A stretch of 64,000 bases of DNA, from contig NZ_AP012977.1 in the NCBI RefSeq assembly GCF_016592595.1, positions 1,175,912 through 1,239,911 of the forward strand, given 5' to 3'. Both the position numbers and the translations under genes were made by a program. The stretch is from Abyssogena phaseoliformis symbiont OG214 (lineage in GTDB: Bacteria; Pseudomonadota; Gammaproteobacteria; PS1; Pseudothioglobaceae). The notes under the pieces were generated by a model. That model did not search any database. It had not been told where the DNA came from and was given only the letters and a program-made list of their open reading frames with translations. This document shows positions 37,851 to 50,043 of the stretch, in pieces (the stretch's first letter is position 1; each line of letters begins with the position of its first letter).

Positions 37851-38831
37851 TTATTCGCTCATTAAATCAACTGGCGGCCAATTTTCAATACTGGTACCTA
37901 AGTCAAGCCCTTTCTCAGTTAACACTTCTTTAATTTCATTAAGTGATTTACGACCTAAATTAGGGGTTCTTAGTAAATCTTGCTCAGATTTTTGAATCAA
38001 ATCACCAATATAATAGATTTGTTCTGCCTTTAAGCAATTTGCACTACGCACGGTTAATTCTAACTCATCCACTGCTGCTAACAACTGTGGATCAAAATCT
38101 TCTGATGTTGGTAACACCGTTTCTTCTTCTACTAATGCCAACTCAACAAATGAAGATAATTGTTCTTGTAAGATTGTCGCTGCACGTTTAATGGCAACTT
38201 CTGCATTGACTGAACCATTAGTCTCAATCGTAATGTTTAATTTGTCAAGATTAACTTTTTGCTTAACACGCGCCGCATCCACCGTGAAACTAACACGCCT
38301 AATGGGTGAAAAACTTGCATCTAGCTGCATACCACCAATACTTGACGCTTCGTCAGTGCGTGACGTGGCAGTATCATAGCCAATACCAGTACTAATCTTA
38401 AGTGTCATACGCATATGACCTTCATCATTAATTGTTGCAATCACCTTATCAGGATTGAACGCTGTAATATCAACACCATTAGCCTCAATATCAGCCACTG
38501 TGATTTCACACGGGCCTTTCTTATCAATAACGACTTGCGCAGTTTTAGTTGTATTTAATGCAACCGACACCTCTTTAAGATTAAGTAAGATGTCTAATAC
38601 GTCCTCTTGAACGCCGTCAATTGTAGAAAACTCATGCATAACCCCATCAATAGCAACTTCAGTTACAGCAAAGCCTGTCATAGAAGATAACAGTGTTCTT
38701 CTGAGGGCGTTGCCCAAAGTATAACCAAAACCTCGCTCAAGAGGCTCAAGAATGACCTTGAATTCATTAACACCAGTTTGAGAAGACTCAACCAGCTTTG
38801 GCTTTAAAAAATCTCTTGCACTACCTTGCAT
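37851..38831 (-). CDS. rpoA: RNA polymerase alpha subunit
   Basis: 326 aa from the ATG at 38831 ([20 protein letters not shown]); an ATG at 38861 lies inside rpsD. The N-terminal assembly domain ([20 protein letters not shown]) and the C-terminal UP-element/activator domain ([20 protein letters not shown]) are complete. Confidence 0.97.
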   Translation of the reverse strand: MQGSARDFLKPKLVESSQTGVNEFKVILEPLERGFGYTLGNALRRTLLSSMTGFAVTEVAIDGVMHEFSTIDGVQEDVLDILLNLKEVSVALNTTKTAQVVIDKKGPCEITVADIEANGVDITAFNPDKVIATINDEGHMRMTLKISTGIGYDTATSRTDEASSIGGMQLDASFSPIRRVSFTVDAARVKQKVNLDKLNITIETNGSVNAEVAIKRAATILQEQLSSFVELALVEEETVLPTSEDFDPQLLAAVDELELTVRSANCLKAEQIYYIGDLIQKSEQDLLRTPNLGRKSLNEIKEVLTEKGLDLGTSIENWPPVDLMSE

Positions 38832-38841
38832 AATTAATTCC

Positions 38842-39468
38842 TTATTTAGAATACAGTTCAACGATTAAATGTTCTTGAATATCTGATGGTAACTCATCAC
38901 GAGCGGGAACATTTTTAAACACACCCTTAAGTACTTTGTTATCAACATCAAGCCATTGTGGTTGAGTTGATTGTTCAGACAATTCAAGTGCCAATTGAAT
39001 ACGACTTTGCTTCTTAGCTTTTTCTCTAATTGAAATTTCATCATTAACACTCACCTGATAAGAAGGAATATTAACAACCAAGCCATTCACCAAAATAGAC
39101 TTATGCGAAACCAATTGTCTCGCCTCGGCACGTGTAGAACCAAAACCCATGCGATAAACAACATTATCTAAACGGCACTCAAGCAGTGATAATAAATTTT
39201 CACCTGTAGAACCTTTCTTTTGCGATGCCTTTTTGTAATATAGGCGAAATTGCTTTTCTAAAATGCCATAGATGCGTCTTACTTTTTGTTTTTCACGTAA
39301 TTGTAACCCATACTCTGTGACCTTTTGACGACGTGCATTAGCGACGTGCATGCCAGGAAGTTGAGTCGCCTTACATTTAGAATCCAGTGATCTAATACCA
39401 CTTTTAAGAAATAAGTCCGTGCCTTCGCGACGTGCTAATTTACAAGTAGGTCCAGTATATCTAGCCAT
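38842..39468 (-). CDS. rpsD: 30S ribosomal protein S4
   Basis: 208 aa: [38 protein letters not shown], and the S4 RNA-binding fold ([20 protein letters not shown]). It lacks the N-terminal zinc cysteines (a single Cys), the C-minus form. In E. coli S4 represses the alpha operon. Confidence 0.97.
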   Translation of the reverse strand: MARYTGPTCKLARREGTDLFLKSGIRSLDSKCKATQLPGMHVANARRQKVTEYGLQLREKQKVRRIYGILEKQFRLYYKKASQKKGSTGENLLSLLECRLDNVVYRMGFGSTRAEARQLVSHKSILVNGLVVNIPSYQVSVNDEISIREKAKKQSRIQLALELSEQSTQPQWLDVDNKVLKGVFKNVPARDELPSDIQEHLIVELYSK

Positions 39469-39477
39469 AATTTATCC

Positions 39478-39861
39478 TTATACTCTGCGTTTCTTAGAAG
39501 GACGACATCCATTATGAGGGATTGGTGTCACATCTGTGATTGATTGAATTTTTAAACCTTGTGCATTAAGACCACGAATTGCTGAGTCTCTACCAGGGCC
39601 TGGACCTTTAACACGAACTTCTAAGTTTTTCATGCCAAAAGCCAATGCCTTCTCACCACAACTGCCTGCAGCTACTTGTGCAGCAAACGGTGTTGATTTT
39701 CTTGAGCCTCTAAAACCAGAACCGCCTGAGGTCGCCCAACAAATTGCATTACCATGACGATCTGTAATCACCACAATAGTATTATTAAACGTTGCATGAA
39801 TGTGTGCAATACCATCAGTAATTACTTTTTTGGACTTCTTTTTTGTGGGTGTTTTAGCCAT
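39478..39861 (-). CDS. rpsK: 30S ribosomal protein S11
   Basis: 127 aa: [20 protein letters not shown], then [20 protein letters not shown] and the conserved end [11 protein letters not shown]. It forms part of the 30S platform and the mRNA exit site. Confidence 0.97.
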   Translation of the reverse strand: MAKTPTKKKSKKVITDGIAHIHATFNNTIVVITDRHGNAICWATSGGSGFRGSRKSTPFAAQVAAGSCGEKALAFGMKNLEVRVKGPGPGRDSAIRGLNAQGLKIQSITDVTPIPHNGCRPSKKRRV

Positions 39862-39876
39862 AATATCTACCTATGA

Positions 39877-40230
39877 TTATTTAATTAAACGACGAGGACC
39901 CTTACGAGTTCTTGCGTTTGTTTTTGTTCTTTGACCGCGTAGTGGCAGTGATTTTCTATGACGAACACCACGATAACAACCTAAATCTTTAAGGCGTTTA
40001 ATGTCCATAGCAACTTGACGACGAAGATCGCCTTCAACTTTATACTTAGCAACTTCTGCACGAATTAATTCCAATTGATCTTCAGCAATATCAATAACTT
40101 TAGTAGCTGGATCTAATTTAAGAGTCATGCAAATCGCTTTTGCTCTTGTATCACCAATACCAAAAATTGACTGTAAACCAATCACAATATGCTTATGTGT
40201 CGGAATGTTTATTCCTGCTATTCTTGCCAT
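39877..40230 (-). CDS. rpsM: 30S ribosomal protein S13
   Basis: 117 aa: [49 protein letters not shown]. It contacts the P-site tRNA and bridges to 50S. A 164-bp gap separates it from rpmJ, room for the alpha-operon leader where S4 would bind. Confidence 0.97.
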   Translation of the reverse strand: MARIAGINIPTHKHIVIGLQSIFGIGDTRAKAICMTLKLDPATKVIDIAEDQLELIRAEVAKYKVEGDLRRQVAMDIKRLKDLGCYRGVRHRKSLPLRGQRTKTNARTRKGPRRLIK

Positions 40231-40394
40231 TTATTTTATACCTCTAACATACGTCTGTTTCATAGACTTATTTCCTTATATTCTTGCTTTTTTATCTCTT
40301 ACTTATGCAACTTTTATCTTAGTAAGAAGTCGCACAATACTAAATTTGAAAAACCCGTAATTTTACGCTTACAGCTTTCCAATGTCAATCCTAA

Positions 40395-40508
40395 TTAACC
40401 TTGTCTTTGCTTATGACGAGGCTCTTTACAAATAACACGAACCACGCCATGACGCTTGATAATTTTACAATTGTTACAAATTTTCTTAACCGATGCTCTT
40501 ACTTTCAT
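40395..40508 (-). CDS. rpmJ: 50S ribosomal protein L36
   Basis: 37 aa ([20 protein letters not shown] ... [13 protein letters not shown]). Cys, Cys, Cys and His are placed for the zinc-binding C-plus form. It follows secY by 15 bp, as in the spc operon. Confidence 0.96.
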
Positions 40509-40523
40509 AAAATGACCTCTTTT

Positions 40524-41822
40524 TTAGTTTAAACCTGCCTTTTTCATTAATGACTCGTACTGATTAGACATTAGATGAGATTGAGCTTGTGCAATAAAAT
40601 CCATCACCACAACAACGATGATTAACAAACTGGTACCACCAAAGTAAAATGGCACATTCCAATATAAAATTAAAAACTCTGGCAACAAGCAAACAGCAGT
40701 AATATAAACCGCGCCCGATGCTGTTAGCCTAGACATAACCGAATCAATATAATCTGCCGAGTGCTTTCCTGGTCGAATACCTGGAATAAAACCACCTGAC
40801 TTACGTAAATTATCAGCTGTGTCTTTTGAATCAAATGTTAGTGCCGTGTAGAAGAAGGTAAAAAACACAATAGCAAGCCCATAAAACAACACATATAAAG
40901 GCTGTCCTGGGGAAATACTAGCAGTTACACCTGCCAACCAGCCCATGCCCTCACTTTGCGAAAACCAGCCTCCCAAGGTTGCTGGAAATAAAATAATTGA
41001 TGAGGCAAAAATTGGTGGAATGACACCTGCCATATTGATTTTTAATGGTAAATATGAACTTTGACCACCAACCATTTTACGACCCTGTTGACGCTTAGCA
41101 TAATTAACCGTGATACGGCGTTGCCCTCGTTCCATAAAGACCACAAAAGCTGTCACTAGCAGTGTCATAATTAATAAAATTGCCACCAAAATAATGGTTA
41201 ACTCGCCTGTGGATACCAATGATAAAGTTGAGCCCAATGCCGAAGGCAAGCCTGAAACGATACCAGCAAAAATAATCATTGAAATACCATTGCCAATGCC
41301 TTTTTCTGTAATTTGCTCACCCAACCACATTAAAAATAAAGTGCCTGTGGTTAGTGTCACGACAGTCACCATGCTAAAAGTAAAACCACCTTGAGTAACC
41401 AAAGCAACACCACCAGCACTTTGTGATTGCAAAGCAATAGAAATACCATAGGATTGAAACACTGCTAATACCACTGTACCTATACGTGTATATTGTGTAA
41501 TTTTACGTTTGCCTATTTCACCTTCTTTCTTTAATTGTTCTAACTTTGGTACAACAGAGGTCATCAACTGAATAATAATTGATGCCGAAATATAAGGCAT
41601 AATGCCCAAAGTAAAAATAGATAATCTTTCTAATGCGCCACCTGAAAACATATTAAACATATCCAAAATCGTACCTTGTTGATCTTGTACGAGTGAGGCA
41701 AGTGCTGCACTTGAGATAAATGGAATGGTAATATGCGTACCCAACCTAAAAACGATTAACGCACCCAATAAAAAAAGGATGCGCTTTGATAAATCTTGAG
41801 AGAGGCCTAAGGATTGGTTCAT
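40524..41822 (-). CDS. secY: SecY, protein translocase channel subunit
   Basis: 432 aa with ten membrane helices. The plug and signatures are visible: [50 protein letters not shown] loop ([19 protein letters not shown]), and [20 protein letters not shown]. It forms the Sec channel with SecE and SecG. Confidence 0.97.
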   Translation of the reverse strand: MNQSLGLSQDLSKRILFLLGALIVFRLGTHITIPFISSAALASLVQDQQGTILDMFNMFSGGALERLSIFTLGIMPYISASIIIQLMTSVVPKLEQLKKEGEIGKRKITQYTRIGTVVLAVFQSYGISIALQSQSAGGVALVTQGGFTFSMVTVVTLTTGTLFLMWLGEQITEKGIGNGISMIIFAGIVSGLPSALGSTLSLVSTGELTIILVAILLIMTLLVTAFVVFMERGQRRITVNYAKRQQGRKMVGGQSSYLPLKINMAGVIPPIFASSIILFPATLGGWFSQSEGMGWLAGVTASISPGQPLYVLFYGLAIVFFTFFYTALTFDSKDTADNLRKSGGFIPGIRPGKHSADYIDSVMSRLTASGAVYITAVCLLPEFLILYWNVPFYFGGTSLLIIVVVVMDFIAQAQSHLMSNQYESLMKKAGLN

Positions 41823-41825
41823 AAC

Positions 41826-42269
41826 TTACTCGTTCACTGAACCTTTAACAGCTTCAATCGCCAACTTTGCACCTTTAGTTGCTTTGATACCAGTTAATAT
41901 AACTGCTCTGGTAATTTCACCAGAAAGCATGACTTTAACACGCTTGATATTTTTAGTCACTAAATTGTGTACTTTTAAAACATCAATGGTAATGTCAGTC
42001 TCAGTCAGTTTATCAATTTCAGATAATGTTACTTGTGAGGTAATAATGGACACTCTTGATGAAAATCCAACCTTTGGAAGGCGACGTTGCAAAGGCATTT
42101 GACCACCTTCAAAACCAATCTTGCTGAAACCGCCAGAGCGTGCTTTTTGGCCCTTATGACCACGACCACAAGTCTTACCAAAGCCACTGCCAATACCACG
42201 ACCCACACGTTTTCTTGACTGCTTCTCACCTTCGGCGGGTGACAATGTGTTTAATTGCATAACGTTCAT
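41826..42269 (-). CDS. rplO: 50S ribosomal protein L15
   Basis: 147 aa: [57 protein letters not shown]. Three bases precede the secY start. Confidence 0.96.
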   Translation of the reverse strand: MNVMQLNTLSPAEGEKQSRKRVGRGIGSGFGKTCGRGHKGQKARSGGFSKIGFEGGQMPLQRRLPKVGFSSRVSIITSQVTLSEIDKLTETDITIDVLKVHNLVTKNIKRVKVMLSGEITRAVILTGIKATKGAKLAIEAVKGSVNE

Positions 42270-42273
42270 TTTC

Positions 42274-42600
42274 TTAATCCTCTACTTTTAGTAAGTAAGC
42301 CACTTTATTAATCATACCTCTGATTTCGGGTGTATCTTCAAGCTCTTTTATATGGTTAATGCGCTTTAAACCAAGTCCTGCAATGGTTGCACGGTGAGAT
42401 GGCAAGCGACCATTAAAACTTTTAACTAGGGTAACACTAACTGTGTTGTGCTTACTAGATGTTTGTGTTTTTTTAATTGTTGTCAGTTTTTTAGCTACTG
42501 CCACTTTTTTAGGCACAGCCTTAACTGGCGCTTTTGCTTTTTTAGCAGTTGGTTTTTTAGTTGCTGCTACTTTTTTAACTGCTTTATTTTCCTCAGCCAT
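42274..42600 (-). CDS. rpmD: 50S ribosomal protein L30 with long basic N-terminal extension
   Basis: 108 aa, while L30 is normally about 60. The core is the C-terminal part ([40 protein letters not shown]). In front are about 48 residues built almost only of Lys, Ala, Val, Pro and Thr ([20 protein letters not shown]). No internal start with a good Shine-Dalgarno sits before the core. The ATG shares a base with the rpsE stop, which supports the long form. Confidence 0.92.
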   Translation of the reverse strand: MAEENKAVKKVAATKKPTAKKAKAPVKAVPKKVAVAKKLTTIKKTQTSSKHNTVSVTLVKSFNGRLPSHRATIAGLGLKRINHIKELEDTPEIRGMINKVAYLLKVED

Positions 42601-43121
42601 TATCCTTCTTCCCCAGTAATTTGATCAACAGTTTTACCACGCTTGGCAGCAACTAGCTGTGGAGATGACATAGAAGTCAAACCTTCAACTGTTGCACGCA
42701 CTACACTAATTGGATTACGAGTACCGTTACATTTCGCCAAAATATTATGCACACCTACCGCTTCCAATACGCTACGCATTGGACCACCAGCAATAACACC
42801 CGTACCCTCTGAAGCTGGCTGCATATAAACTTTAGCCGCACCAACACTTGAGGTAATTGGATAATGAAGCGTGCCGTTTACTAGTGGCACAGATTTCATC
42901 GCCTTACGTGCTTTATCCATCGCTTTTTGAATAGCAGCAGGTACTTCACGTGCTTTTCCTGTGCCATAGCCAACTTTACCATTACCATCACCAACAACAA
43001 CCAGTGCTGAAAAACCAAAGATACGACCACCTTTAACTACTTTTACAACACGACGGATATTAACCAATTTTTCAATATAATCATTATCATCGTTGTTGTT
43101 ATTTTTCTTATATTCAGCCAT
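42600..43121 (-). CDS. rpsE: 30S ribosomal protein S5
   Basis: 173 aa: [60 protein letters not shown]. The acidic/Asn-rich start ([15 protein letters not shown]) is typical in AT-rich genomes. Helps decoding accuracy and mRNA unwinding. Confidence 0.97.
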   Translation of the reverse strand: MAEYKKNNNNDDNDYIEKLVNIRRVVKVVKGGRIFGFSALVVVGDGNGKVGYGTGKAREVPAAIQKAMDKARKAMKSVPLVNGTLHYPITSSVGAAKVYMQPASEGTGVIAGGPMRSVLEAVGVHNILAKCNGTRNPISVVRATVEGLTSMSSPQLVAAKRGKTVDQITGEEG

Positions 43122-43164
43122 TATTTATGCCTTTTTAATTTTTTTAATTAATCTTAATAATAAC

Positions 43165-43512
43165 TTAGAAGTCTAAACCACCTTCTCTTGCTGCATCAGC
43201 CAATGCCTTGACACGGCCATGATATTTAAATCCAGAACGGTCAAAAGCCACCTTTGTTACTTTTGCACTGGTAGCAGCTTTAGCAATTGCCTCGCCAACC
43301 TTGGTTGCTGCATCTACATTACCACCATTTTTAAGTTTAGCTGCTAATGTAGATGCAGAAGCCAAAATTTTAGTGCCACAAGGGCTAATAATCTGAGCAT
43401 AAATATGCTGTGCAGTTTTGTGAATGCACAAGCGCTCAATACTTCTTTGTGCGTGCTTGGCCCTAAATTTAGTTGCTCTTCTTAAACGAGCTTGTTTTTT
43501 AGAAAGTTTCAT
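43165..43512 (-). CDS. rplR: 50S ribosomal protein L18
   Basis: 115 aa: [40 protein letters not shown]. Binds 5S rRNA with L5 and L25. The gap to rpsE (43 bp) is wide for this operon. Confidence 0.96.
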   Translation of the reverse strand: MKLSKKQARLRRATKFRAKHAQRSIERLCIHKTAQHIYAQIISPCGTKILASASTLAAKLKNGGNVDAATKVGEAIAKAATSAKVTKVAFDRSGFKYHGRVKALADAAREGGLDF

Positions 43513-43529
43513 ATTAATACCTTGGTCAA

Positions 43530-44075
43530 TTATTTCTTCTTAGCTTCTTTACGAACTACTTGTTCATCAGTATAACGAACACCCTTGCCCTTGTAAGGCT
43601 CTGGTGGACGATAAGCTCTAATTTCAGCGGCCACCTGACCTACTTTCTGCTTGTCCATGCCTTTGATAACAATTTCAGTTTGAGAAGGTGTTTCAACTGT
43701 AATGCCTTCTGGGAGTTTGTAATTAATTGGGTGCGAAAAACCCAACGTCAAACCCAACACTCTCCCCATTACTTTGGCACGATAACCAACCCCAATTAAG
43801 GTTAACTTCTTTTCCCAGCCTGCTGTTACACCCTGAATAAGGTTTGCAGTATTGGCTCTTGCTGTGCCAGCTTGAGCCCAAGCTTTCTTTTGCTCTTTCT
43901 TTTCAGTAATAGTAATATCAAAACTAAGTTCATTATTAGTGTTTATAACTACTACACAAGAATGGATATTCATATTCAACTGACCCAGTTTACCCTTGGC
44001 AGACATTAAATTACCAGTAATGGTAACTTCAACACCAGTTGGTATGGTAATGGGTGATTTTGCAACTCTAGACAT
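43530..44075 (-). CDS. rplF: 50S ribosomal protein L6
   Basis: 181 aa: [60 protein letters not shown]. Two repeated alpha/beta domains, normal length. Confidence 0.97.
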   Translation of the reverse strand: MSRVAKSPITIPTGVEVTITGNLMSAKGKLGQLNMNIHSCVVVINTNNELSFDITITEKKEQKKAWAQAGTARANTANLIQGVTAGWEKKLTLIGVGYRAKVMGRVLGLTLGFSHPINYKLPEGITVETPSQTEIVIKGMDKQKVGQVAAEIRAYRPPEPYKGKGVRYTDEQVVRKEAKKK

Positions 44076-44090
44076 TCTAGCTCTCCAATT

Positions 44091-44486
44091 TTAGTAAATG
44101 CTGCACAAAACTTCGCCGCCAACATTTTGGGTGTGTGCTGCTTGTCCAGTCATCACACCCTTGGGTGTGGAAACAATAACAATACCTAAACCATTCATCA
44201 CACTTGGAATTTGCGAACTACCCACATAAACTCTTAAACTTGGCTTTGATATACGCTGTAATTTTTCAATAACTGGCTTGTTGTCATAATATTTTAATTT
44301 GATGTTTAATGTTTTACTAGCAGCAATATCATCAACACTAAAAGATTCAATATAGCCTTCTTGTTGCATCACACTTGCAATGGCAGATTTTAAATTTGAC
44401 GCTGGAACATTAACTTCTTTTTTCTCAACCATTTGTGCGTTGCGAATGCGCGTTAACATGTCAGCAATAGGATCAGACATACTCAT
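44091..44486 (-). CDS. rpsH: 30S ribosomal protein S8
   Basis: 131 aa: [20 protein letters not shown] and the C-terminal [20 protein letters not shown]. In E. coli S8 represses the spc operon by binding mRNA near rplE. Confidence 0.97.
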   Translation of the reverse strand: MSMSDPIADMLTRIRNAQMVEKKEVNVPASNLKSAIASVMQQEGYIESFSVDDIAASKTLNIKLKYYDNKPVIEKLQRISKPSLRVYVGSSQIPSVMNGLGIVIVSTPKGVMTGQAAHTQNVGGEVLCSIY

Positions 44487-44497
44487 ATTATTTCTCC

Positions 44498-44803
44498 TTA
44501 CCAGCTTGCTTTAGATAAACCTGGAACTTCACCATTCATGGTGCGCTCTCTAAGTTTGGTTCTAGCAAGACCAAACTTACGGTAAAAACCATGTGGACGA
44601 CCTGTCAAGGCGCAACGACTACGCTGACGTGTTGGCGAAGCATCACGTGGCAGAGCTTGCAATTTAATGGTTGCTTGAAAACGCTCTTCATCAGATGCGT
44701 TAATACTCTTAATAATTTTCTTAAGCTCAAGGCGTTTTGCTTTGTATTTTTCAACCAGCTTTGTGCGCTTGATGTCTCTATTTATCATAGACTTTTTAGC
44801 CAT
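44498..44803 (-). CDS. rpsN: 30S ribosomal protein S14
   Basis: 101 aa, the long zinc-free form: [51 protein letters not shown]. Confidence 0.97.
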   Translation of the reverse strand: MAKKSMINRDIKRTKLVEKYKAKRLELKKIIKSINASDEERFQATIKLQALPRDASPTRQRSRCALTGRPHGFYRKFGLARTKLRERTMNGEVPGLSKASW

Positions 44804-44808
44804 TTTTC

Positions 44809-45348
44809 TTATCCTTTAAATGGGAATTTAAACATTGCCAATAGTTTCTTAGCGTCTTCATCACTTTTTGCAGTGGTGGTAATAGCAATATCCATCCCAC
44901 GCACTCTCGTTACTTTTTCAAAATCAATTTCAGCAAATGTAATCTGTTCAGTAATGCCCATATTGTAATTACCACGACCATCAAACGCAGTGGCTTTTAA
45001 ACCACGGAAATCACGAATACGAGGAATAGCAACATTGACCAAACGATCAAGGAATTCATACATTCTTTCCTTGCGTAAGGTGACCTTACAACCAATTGAG
45101 TTTCCTTCTCTTAGTTTAAAACTTGCCACTGATTTACGCGCATTACAAGTGAGTGGCTTCTGACCAGAAATAAGACTCATTTCTTCTAAAGCACTTTGCA
45201 GTACCTTTTTATCACCCAATGCACTACCCAATCCCATATTGATTGTAATTTTTTCAATCTTAGGAACCTGCATAGGATTAGACATACCTAGCTCTTTTTG
45301 CAAAGCTGGTAAAATTTCATTTTTGTATTGTTCTTGTAATCTAGACAC
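44809..45348 (-). CDS. rplE: 50S ribosomal protein L5
   Basis: 179 aa: [59 protein letters not shown]. Binds 5S rRNA. Confidence 0.97.
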   Translation of the reverse strand: MSRLQEQYKNEILPALQKELGMSNPMQVPKIEKITINMGLGSALGDKKVLQSALEEMSLISGQKPLTCNARKSVASFKLREGNSIGCKVTLRKERMYEFLDRLVNVAIPRIRDFRGLKATAFDGRGNYNMGITEQITFAEIDFEKVTRVRGMDIAITTTAKSDEDAKKLLAMFKFPFKG

Positions 45349-45370
45349 GCTTATATTTCCTTATACTTAA

Positions 45371-45682
45371 TCAAACGATTGCTTCATCATTTGATTTAAA
45401 AAATCTTTCTTTAATACCGTCTTTATTAGTGCGGATACCTACTCTATCAGCCTTTTTAGTTACTGGATTATAAATAGCAATATTAGAAATCGCCAAAGGC
45501 ATTTCTATCTCTGTAATACCACCCGTAACACCTGCATTTGGGTTGGGTCTCACATGCTTCTTGGCAAGATTTAAACCTGCAACTAGCACCTTAGCATTTA
45601 ATACCTTGGTTACTGTACCTGTAGAGCCTTTGTCTTTACCAGAAATAACAATAACTTCATCATTTAATTTAATCTTTTGCAT
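45371..45682 (-). CDS. rplX: 50S ribosomal protein L24
   Basis: 103 aa with the KOW motif at the start ([20 protein letters not shown]) and [20 protein letters not shown]. Assembly initiator of 50S. Its ATG shares a base with the rplN stop. Confidence 0.97.
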   Translation of the reverse strand: MQKIKLNDEVIVISGKDKGSTGTVTKVLNAKVLVAGLNLAKKHVRPNPNAGVTGGITEIEMPLAISNIAIYNPVTKKADRVGIRTNKDGIKERFFKSNDEAIV

Positions 45683-46050
45683 TATAAAACCTCTGGTGCA
45701 AGTGAAACAATTTTCATAAATTTTGCATTGCGTAATTCACGAGTGACTGGGCCAAAAATACGAGTACCGATTGGCTCAAGCTTTGTATTTAGAAGTACAA
45801 TTGCATTATTATCAAAACGAATGCGAGACCCGTCGTTACGACGAACACCATGAGCAGTACGCACAACAACTGCGTCATACACATCGCCTTTTTTAACTTT
45901 GCCACGCGGTGCGGCTTCTTTAATACTAACTTTGATGACATCACCGATATTAGCATAACGACGCTTAGAACCGCCCAGCACTTTAATACACATTGCTTTA
46001 ACGCCACCACTATTATCTGCGACCTTAAGTTTTGTTTGCATTTGAATCAT
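45682..46050 (-). CDS. rplN: 50S ribosomal protein L14
   Basis: 122 aa: [59 protein letters not shown]. First gene of the spc operon; the gap to rpsQ is 28 bp. Confidence 0.97.
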   Translation of the reverse strand: MIQMQTKLKVADNSGGVKAMCIKVLGGSKRRYANIGDVIKVSIKEAAPRGKVKKGDVYDAVVVRTAHGVRRNDGSRIRFDNNAIVLLNTKLEPIGTRIFGPVTRELRNAKFMKIVSLAPEVL

Positions 46051-46078
46051 GACTTACTCTCTTTAAATAAACTTAATA

Positions 46079-46345
46079 TTAATCAACAGAAACTGATTTT
46101 TCAACCACTTCCAATAATGCCCAATGCTTGGTTTTTGAAAATGGTTTTGCTTCAACCACTCGAACTAAATCACCACGTGTGCATTCATTCTTTTCATCAT
46201 GTGCATGCACTTTGGTACTGCGTTTGATGTATTTTTTATAAATAGGATGTCTTACTTTGCGCTCAATTAAAACAGCAATGGTCTTGTCACGATTGCTACT
46301 CACAACCGTGCCTGTTAATACGCGTTCTACTTTTTTGTCACTCAT
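46079..46345 (-). CDS. rpsQ: 30S ribosomal protein S17
   Basis: 88 aa: [40 protein letters not shown]. Last gene of the S10 operon; overlaps rpmC by four bases (ATGA). Confidence 0.96.
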   Translation of the reverse strand: MSDKKVERVLTGTVVSSNRDKTIAVLIERKVRHPIYKKYIKRSTKVHAHDEKNECTRGDLVRVVEAKPFSKTKHWALLEVVEKSVSVD

Positions 46346-46530
46346 GCTTGTTTCTGCCTAATAATAGTTTTAACTTGTGCAATGGATCTTTTAGTTTTGC
46401 CTAACTTTGAAGCATCATCCAATTGTGCGCTTTTATGTTGCATACGCAACTCAAAATGCTCCTTTAGAAGTTTAATCAGCGTTTCATTAAGTGTTGAAAC
46501 GTCCTGATCTCTTAATTCTTTAACATCCAT
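46342..46530 (-). CDS. rpmC: 50S ribosomal protein L29
   Basis: 62 aa: [40 protein letters not shown]. Lies near the peptide tunnel exit. Its ATG shares one base with the rplP stop. Confidence 0.95.
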   Translation of the reverse strand: MDVKELRDQDVSTLNETLIKLLKEHFELRMQHKSAQLDDASKLGKTKRSIAQVKTIIRQKQA

Positions 46531-46940
46531 TACATTACCATCCGTTTAATTACTGTCGTTTTAACTGGCAACTTTGCTGCCGCTAACGCAAATGCCTCTC
46601 TAGCAATTGTCTCTTCAACACCTTGCATTTCAAATAACATCTGACCAGGTTTAATTTGTGCAACCCAATATTCAACACTACCTTTACCTTTACCCATTCT
46701 AACCTCTAGTGGTTTTTTAGTAATAGGTTTGTCTGGAAATACACGAATCCAAATTTTTCCTTGACGCTTAACATGGCGTGTCATTGCACGACGTGCAGAT
46801 TCAATTTGTCTAGCAGACATACGGCATCTGCCTATTGCCTGGAGTCCGATTTCACCAAAACTAACCTCATGACCCGTTGCAAGACCGCGATTACGGCCTT
46901 TCATCATTTTTCTAAATTTTGTTCTCTTAGGTTGTAACAT
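46530..46940 (-). CDS. rplP: 50S ribosomal protein L16
   Basis: 136 aa: [60 protein letters not shown]. Normal length. Confidence 0.97.
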   Translation of the reverse strand: MLQPKRTKFRKMMKGRNRGLATGHEVSFGEIGLQAIGRCRMSARQIESARRAMTRHVKRQGKIWIRVFPDKPITKKPLEVRMGKGKGSVEYWVAQIKPGQMLFEMQGVEETIAREAFALAAAKLPVKTTVIKRMVM

Positions 46941-46956
46941 TTATCAATCCTTCGCT

Positions 46957-47649
46957 TTACTTCTTGGCAATTTGATTCGTTGCACCACGACGAGCAACCT
47001 CATCTAGTGTGCCTTTTTTGTGATCTAAAATCTCACCCTTGAAAATCCAAACCTTAATACCAATAACACCGTATTGTGTGTTTGCACCATAAGAAGAGTA
47101 ATCAACATCGGCTCTAAAAGTATGCAATGGCACTCGGCCTTCACGATACCACTCAGAACGCGCAATTTCTGCACCATTTAAACGGCCACTGACCATCACT
47201 TTAATACCTTGAGCACCCAAACGAGTTGCATTGCCTAGCACACGCTTAACAGCACGACGATACATCACACGTTTTTCTAATTGTTGGGCAATATTTTCAG
47301 CCACCAAACGCGCATCAAGTTCAGGTTTTTTAATTTCTTCAATGTTAATATGAACAGGAATGCCCATCATTTTTGAAACAATTGACTTTAACCGTTCAAT
47401 ATCAGCACCTTTCTTGCCAATAACAATGCCTGGACGTGCTGTATGAATAGTAACCTTGGCATTATTTGCCAAACGCTCGATTTGAATGCGACTAACAGAA
47501 GCATTTGTTAGTTTATCGAACAGATAATCTCTAACTTCAATATCAGATAATAAATACTTAGAATAGTCTTGACTATTGGCATACCATTTAGAATCCCAAT
47601 CTTTGACAATACCTAATCTAATACCTTTTGGATTTACTTTTTGACCCAT
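46957..47649 (-). CDS. rpsC: 30S ribosomal protein S3
   Basis: 230 aa with the KH domain ([20 protein letters not shown]) and the C-terminal domain ([15 protein letters not shown]). Contacts mRNA at the entry site. Confidence 0.97.
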   Translation of the reverse strand: MGQKVNPKGIRLGIVKDWDSKWYANSQDYSKYLLSDIEVRDYLFDKLTNASVSRIQIERLANNAKVTIHTARPGIVIGKKGADIERLKSIVSKMMGIPVHINIEEIKKPELDARLVAENIAQQLEKRVMYRRAVKRVLGNATRLGAQGIKVMVSGRLNGAEIARSEWYREGRVPLHTFRADVDYSSYGANTQYGVIGIKVWIFKGEILDHKKGTLDEVARRGATNQIAKK

Positions 47650-47656
47650 ATTAAAC

Positions 47657-47995
47657 CTACTTGCTTACGCCAACTGTAATGTGGCTTGTCCTTTTTAAAA
47701 TTCTATTCGCTCTACCTTTTGCTCTTGGACGAATTCTTTTCATGGTTGAACCTTCGTCAATATAAATACTGGTAACGAATAATTCATCAATATCTAGTCC
47801 ATCATTGTGCTCAGCATTAGAAATAACCGAGTTCAACACTTTTTTGACTAAAACTGCTGCCTTTTTATTACTGAATGATAAAATATTTAAGGCTTCTTCT
47901 ACTGATTTAAGACGAATCTGATCCGCCACCAATCTTGCCTTAAAAGCGGATGTTTTTGCATATTTATGTATTGCTTTAACTTCTTTCATTGTCAT
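47657..47995 (-). CDS. rplV: 50S ribosomal protein L22
   Basis: 112 aa: [20 protein letters not shown], the tunnel-loop region [39 protein letters not shown]. Confidence 0.97.
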   Translation of the reverse strand: MTMKEVKAIHKYAKTSAFKARLVADQIRLKSVEEALNILSFSNKKAAVLVKKVLNSVISNAEHNDGLDIDELFVTSIYIDEGSTMKRIRPRAKGRANRILKRTSHITVGVSK

Positions 47996-48003
47996 CTACC
48001 TAT

Positions 48004-48273
48004 TTAAGCTTTACGATCACCAGAGTGACCTTTGAAAGTTCTAGTAATGGCAAATTCGCCCAATTTATGACCAATCATGTTTTCATTGATAGATACAGGA
48101 ACATGCGCCCTACCGTTATGAACTGCAATCGTAAGACCAATCATTTCAGGTACAATAACACTGCGACGTGACCATGTTTTAATCGGTTTTCTGTCATTTT
48201 TTTCTTGAGCCGCTAATACTTTTTTAATTAAGTGCTCGTCTACAAATGGTCCTTTTCTTAATGATCTAGCCAT
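48004..48273 (-). CDS. rpsS: 30S ribosomal protein S19
   Basis: 89 aa: [59 protein letters not shown]. Partner of RimM during 30S maturation. Confidence 0.97.
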   Translation of the reverse strand: MARSLRKGPFVDEHLIKKVLAAQEKNDRKPIKTWSRRSVIVPEMIGLTIAVHNGRAHVPVSINENMIGHKLGEFAITRTFKGHSGDRKA

Positions 48274-48288
48274 GATTAACCCTTATTC

Positions 48289-49107
48289 CTATGACGCACA
48301 GATAAGCTTATCTGTGCGTTTATTACTACGTGTTTTATAACCTTTGGTTGGTGTGCCCCAAGGAGAAACAGGGTGTCTACCGCCACTGGTTTTGCCTTCA
48401 CCACCACCATGCGGGTGATCAACTGGGTTCATAACAACACCACGGACAGTTGGACGGACACCTCGCCAACGAGTAGCACCTGCTTTACCTAATTTTCTTA
48501 GACTGTGTTCAGACCTAGAAACCTCACCAATCGTTGCACGACAATCTGCTAAAACCTTGCGCACTTCACCAGAGCGAAGTCTCAAAGTAACATAGTTACC
48601 TTCTTTGGCAATTAACTGGGCAGAAGTACCAGCACTACGGGCAATTTGTGCGCTCTTCATGGGTTTTAATTCAATACAATGAACCACACTCCCTAATGGG
48701 ATGTTACTTAATGGCATCACATTACCCGCTTGAATGGCAACAGAATTCCCTGACATAATCGTATCACCAGCACTCAAACCACGAGGTGCAATAATATAAC
48801 GACGCTCACCGTCAGCATATAAAACCAAGGCAATGTTAGCACTACGATTTGGATCATATTCTAAACGTTCAACACGTGCAGTAATATCATCTTTGTTACG
48901 TTTAAAATCAATAACACGATAACGGCGTTTATGCCCACCACCCTTATGGCGTGTGGTAATACGGCCCGCGTTATTACGACCGCTGATTCTATTTTTGCTC
49001 TGTGTTAATGGTGCATAAGGCGCACCTTTATGTAGCTCTTTGTCTACAATACTAACAACAAATCTTCTACCTGGTGAGGTTGGTTTTCTTTTAATTACTT
49101 GTGCCAT
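48289..49107 (-). CDS. rplB: 50S ribosomal protein L2
   Basis: 272 aa, close to the usual 273: [40 protein letters not shown] with [17 protein letters not shown], the conserved loop near the peptidyl-transferase centre, including its histidine. Confidence 0.97.
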   Translation of the reverse strand: MAQVIKRKPTSPGRRFVVSIVDKELHKGAPYAPLTQSKNRISGRNNAGRITTRHKGGGHKRRYRVIDFKRNKDDITARVERLEYDPNRSANIALVLYADGERRYIIAPRGLSAGDTIMSGNSVAIQAGNVMPLSNIPLGSVVHCIELKPMKSAQIARSAGTSAQLIAKEGNYVTLRLRSGEVRKVLADCRATIGEVSRSEHSLRKLGKAGATRWRGVRPTVRGVVMNPVDHPHGGGEGKTSGGRHPVSPWGTPTKGYKTRSNKRTDKLICAS

Positions 49108-49117
49108 AACAATCTCT

Positions 49118-49408
49118 TTAAGTGCTGCTCACATCAATCATTTGGCCTTCAGACACTTTTACCATTGCCTTTTTCCAATTTGGACGCGATCCAACCCTGC
49201 CTTTAAATATTTTTTTCTTACCTTTAACAATTGAGGTTGTCACATTTTCAACATTAACGCCGAATAACATTTCAACTGCCGCTTTAATCTCTCTTTTAGT
49301 GCTGTCAACACGAACCTTGAATGCATATTGATTATGTGCTGATAGCATGGTCGTTTTCTCAGAAACGATTGGTGCCAATAAGGTTTTTAATACTTTCTCT
49401 TGATTCAT
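49118..49408 (-). CDS. rplW: 50S ribosomal protein L23
   Basis: 96 aa: [40 protein letters not shown]. Docking site for trigger factor and SRP. Overlaps rplD by four bases (ATGA). Confidence 0.96.
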   Translation of the reverse strand: MNQEKVLKTLLAPIVSEKTTMLSAHNQYAFKVRVDSTKREIKAAVEMLFGVNVENVTTSIVKGKKKIFKGRVGSRPNWKKAMVKVSEGQMIDVSST

Positions 49409-50019
49409 AACATTACCTCAATTTTTTTGAGTGCCGCCTCAGTTACCACAACATTGTCATAGCCAATCAAACTAACTGGATCGATACTTTGTGTATCGCA
49501 AACACCAACATGATATAAATTACGAGAAGATAAATATAAATTCTCATCTAATTCATCAGTCATTAATAAAGCATCTTTAACATTAAGTGCTTTGAGTAAT
49601 GCAGTGACATTTTTAGTTTTAATCTCTTTAATGTCAAACTCTGACACCACTTTTAAACGCTCAGATCGAGCAAGTTCAGAAAAAATAACACTGATTGCAC
49701 CTTCGTACATTTTCTTATTAACCTTTTGCGCATAACTTCTTGGCGCGGCTGCAAATGTCACACCACCTGAACGCCAAATAGGGCCACGAGTAGTACCAGC
49801 ACGGGCACGACCTGTGCCTTTTTGTGCCCAAGGTCTCTTGCCGCCACCACTAACAGCGGAACGATTTTTTTGTGCTTTGGAGCCTTGACGACCACCAGAC
49901 ATATAGGCTGTAGTCACTTGGTGAACCAATGATTGGTTAAAATCTCTTGCAAAAACAGTATCAGCCACCTCAATCGTGCTTGACTTATTTGTGCTTATAT
50001 TTAATACTTTAAATTTCAT
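49405..50019 (-). CDS. rplD: 50S ribosomal protein L4
   Basis: 204 aa: [40 protein letters not shown]. In E. coli L4 feeds back on the S10 operon leader. Confidence 0.97.
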   Translation of the reverse strand: MKFKVLNISTNKSSTIEVADTVFARDFNQSLVHQVTTAYMSGGRQGSKAQKNRSAVSGGGKRPWAQKGTGRARAGTTRGPIWRSGGVTFAAAPRSYAQKVNKKMYEGAISVIFSELARSERLKVVSEFDIKEIKTKNVTALLKALNVKDALLMTDELDENLYLSSRNLYHVGVCDTQSIDPVSLIGYDNVVVTEAALKKIEVML

Positions 50020-50043
50020 CTTAAACCCTTACGCTTGTTCAGT

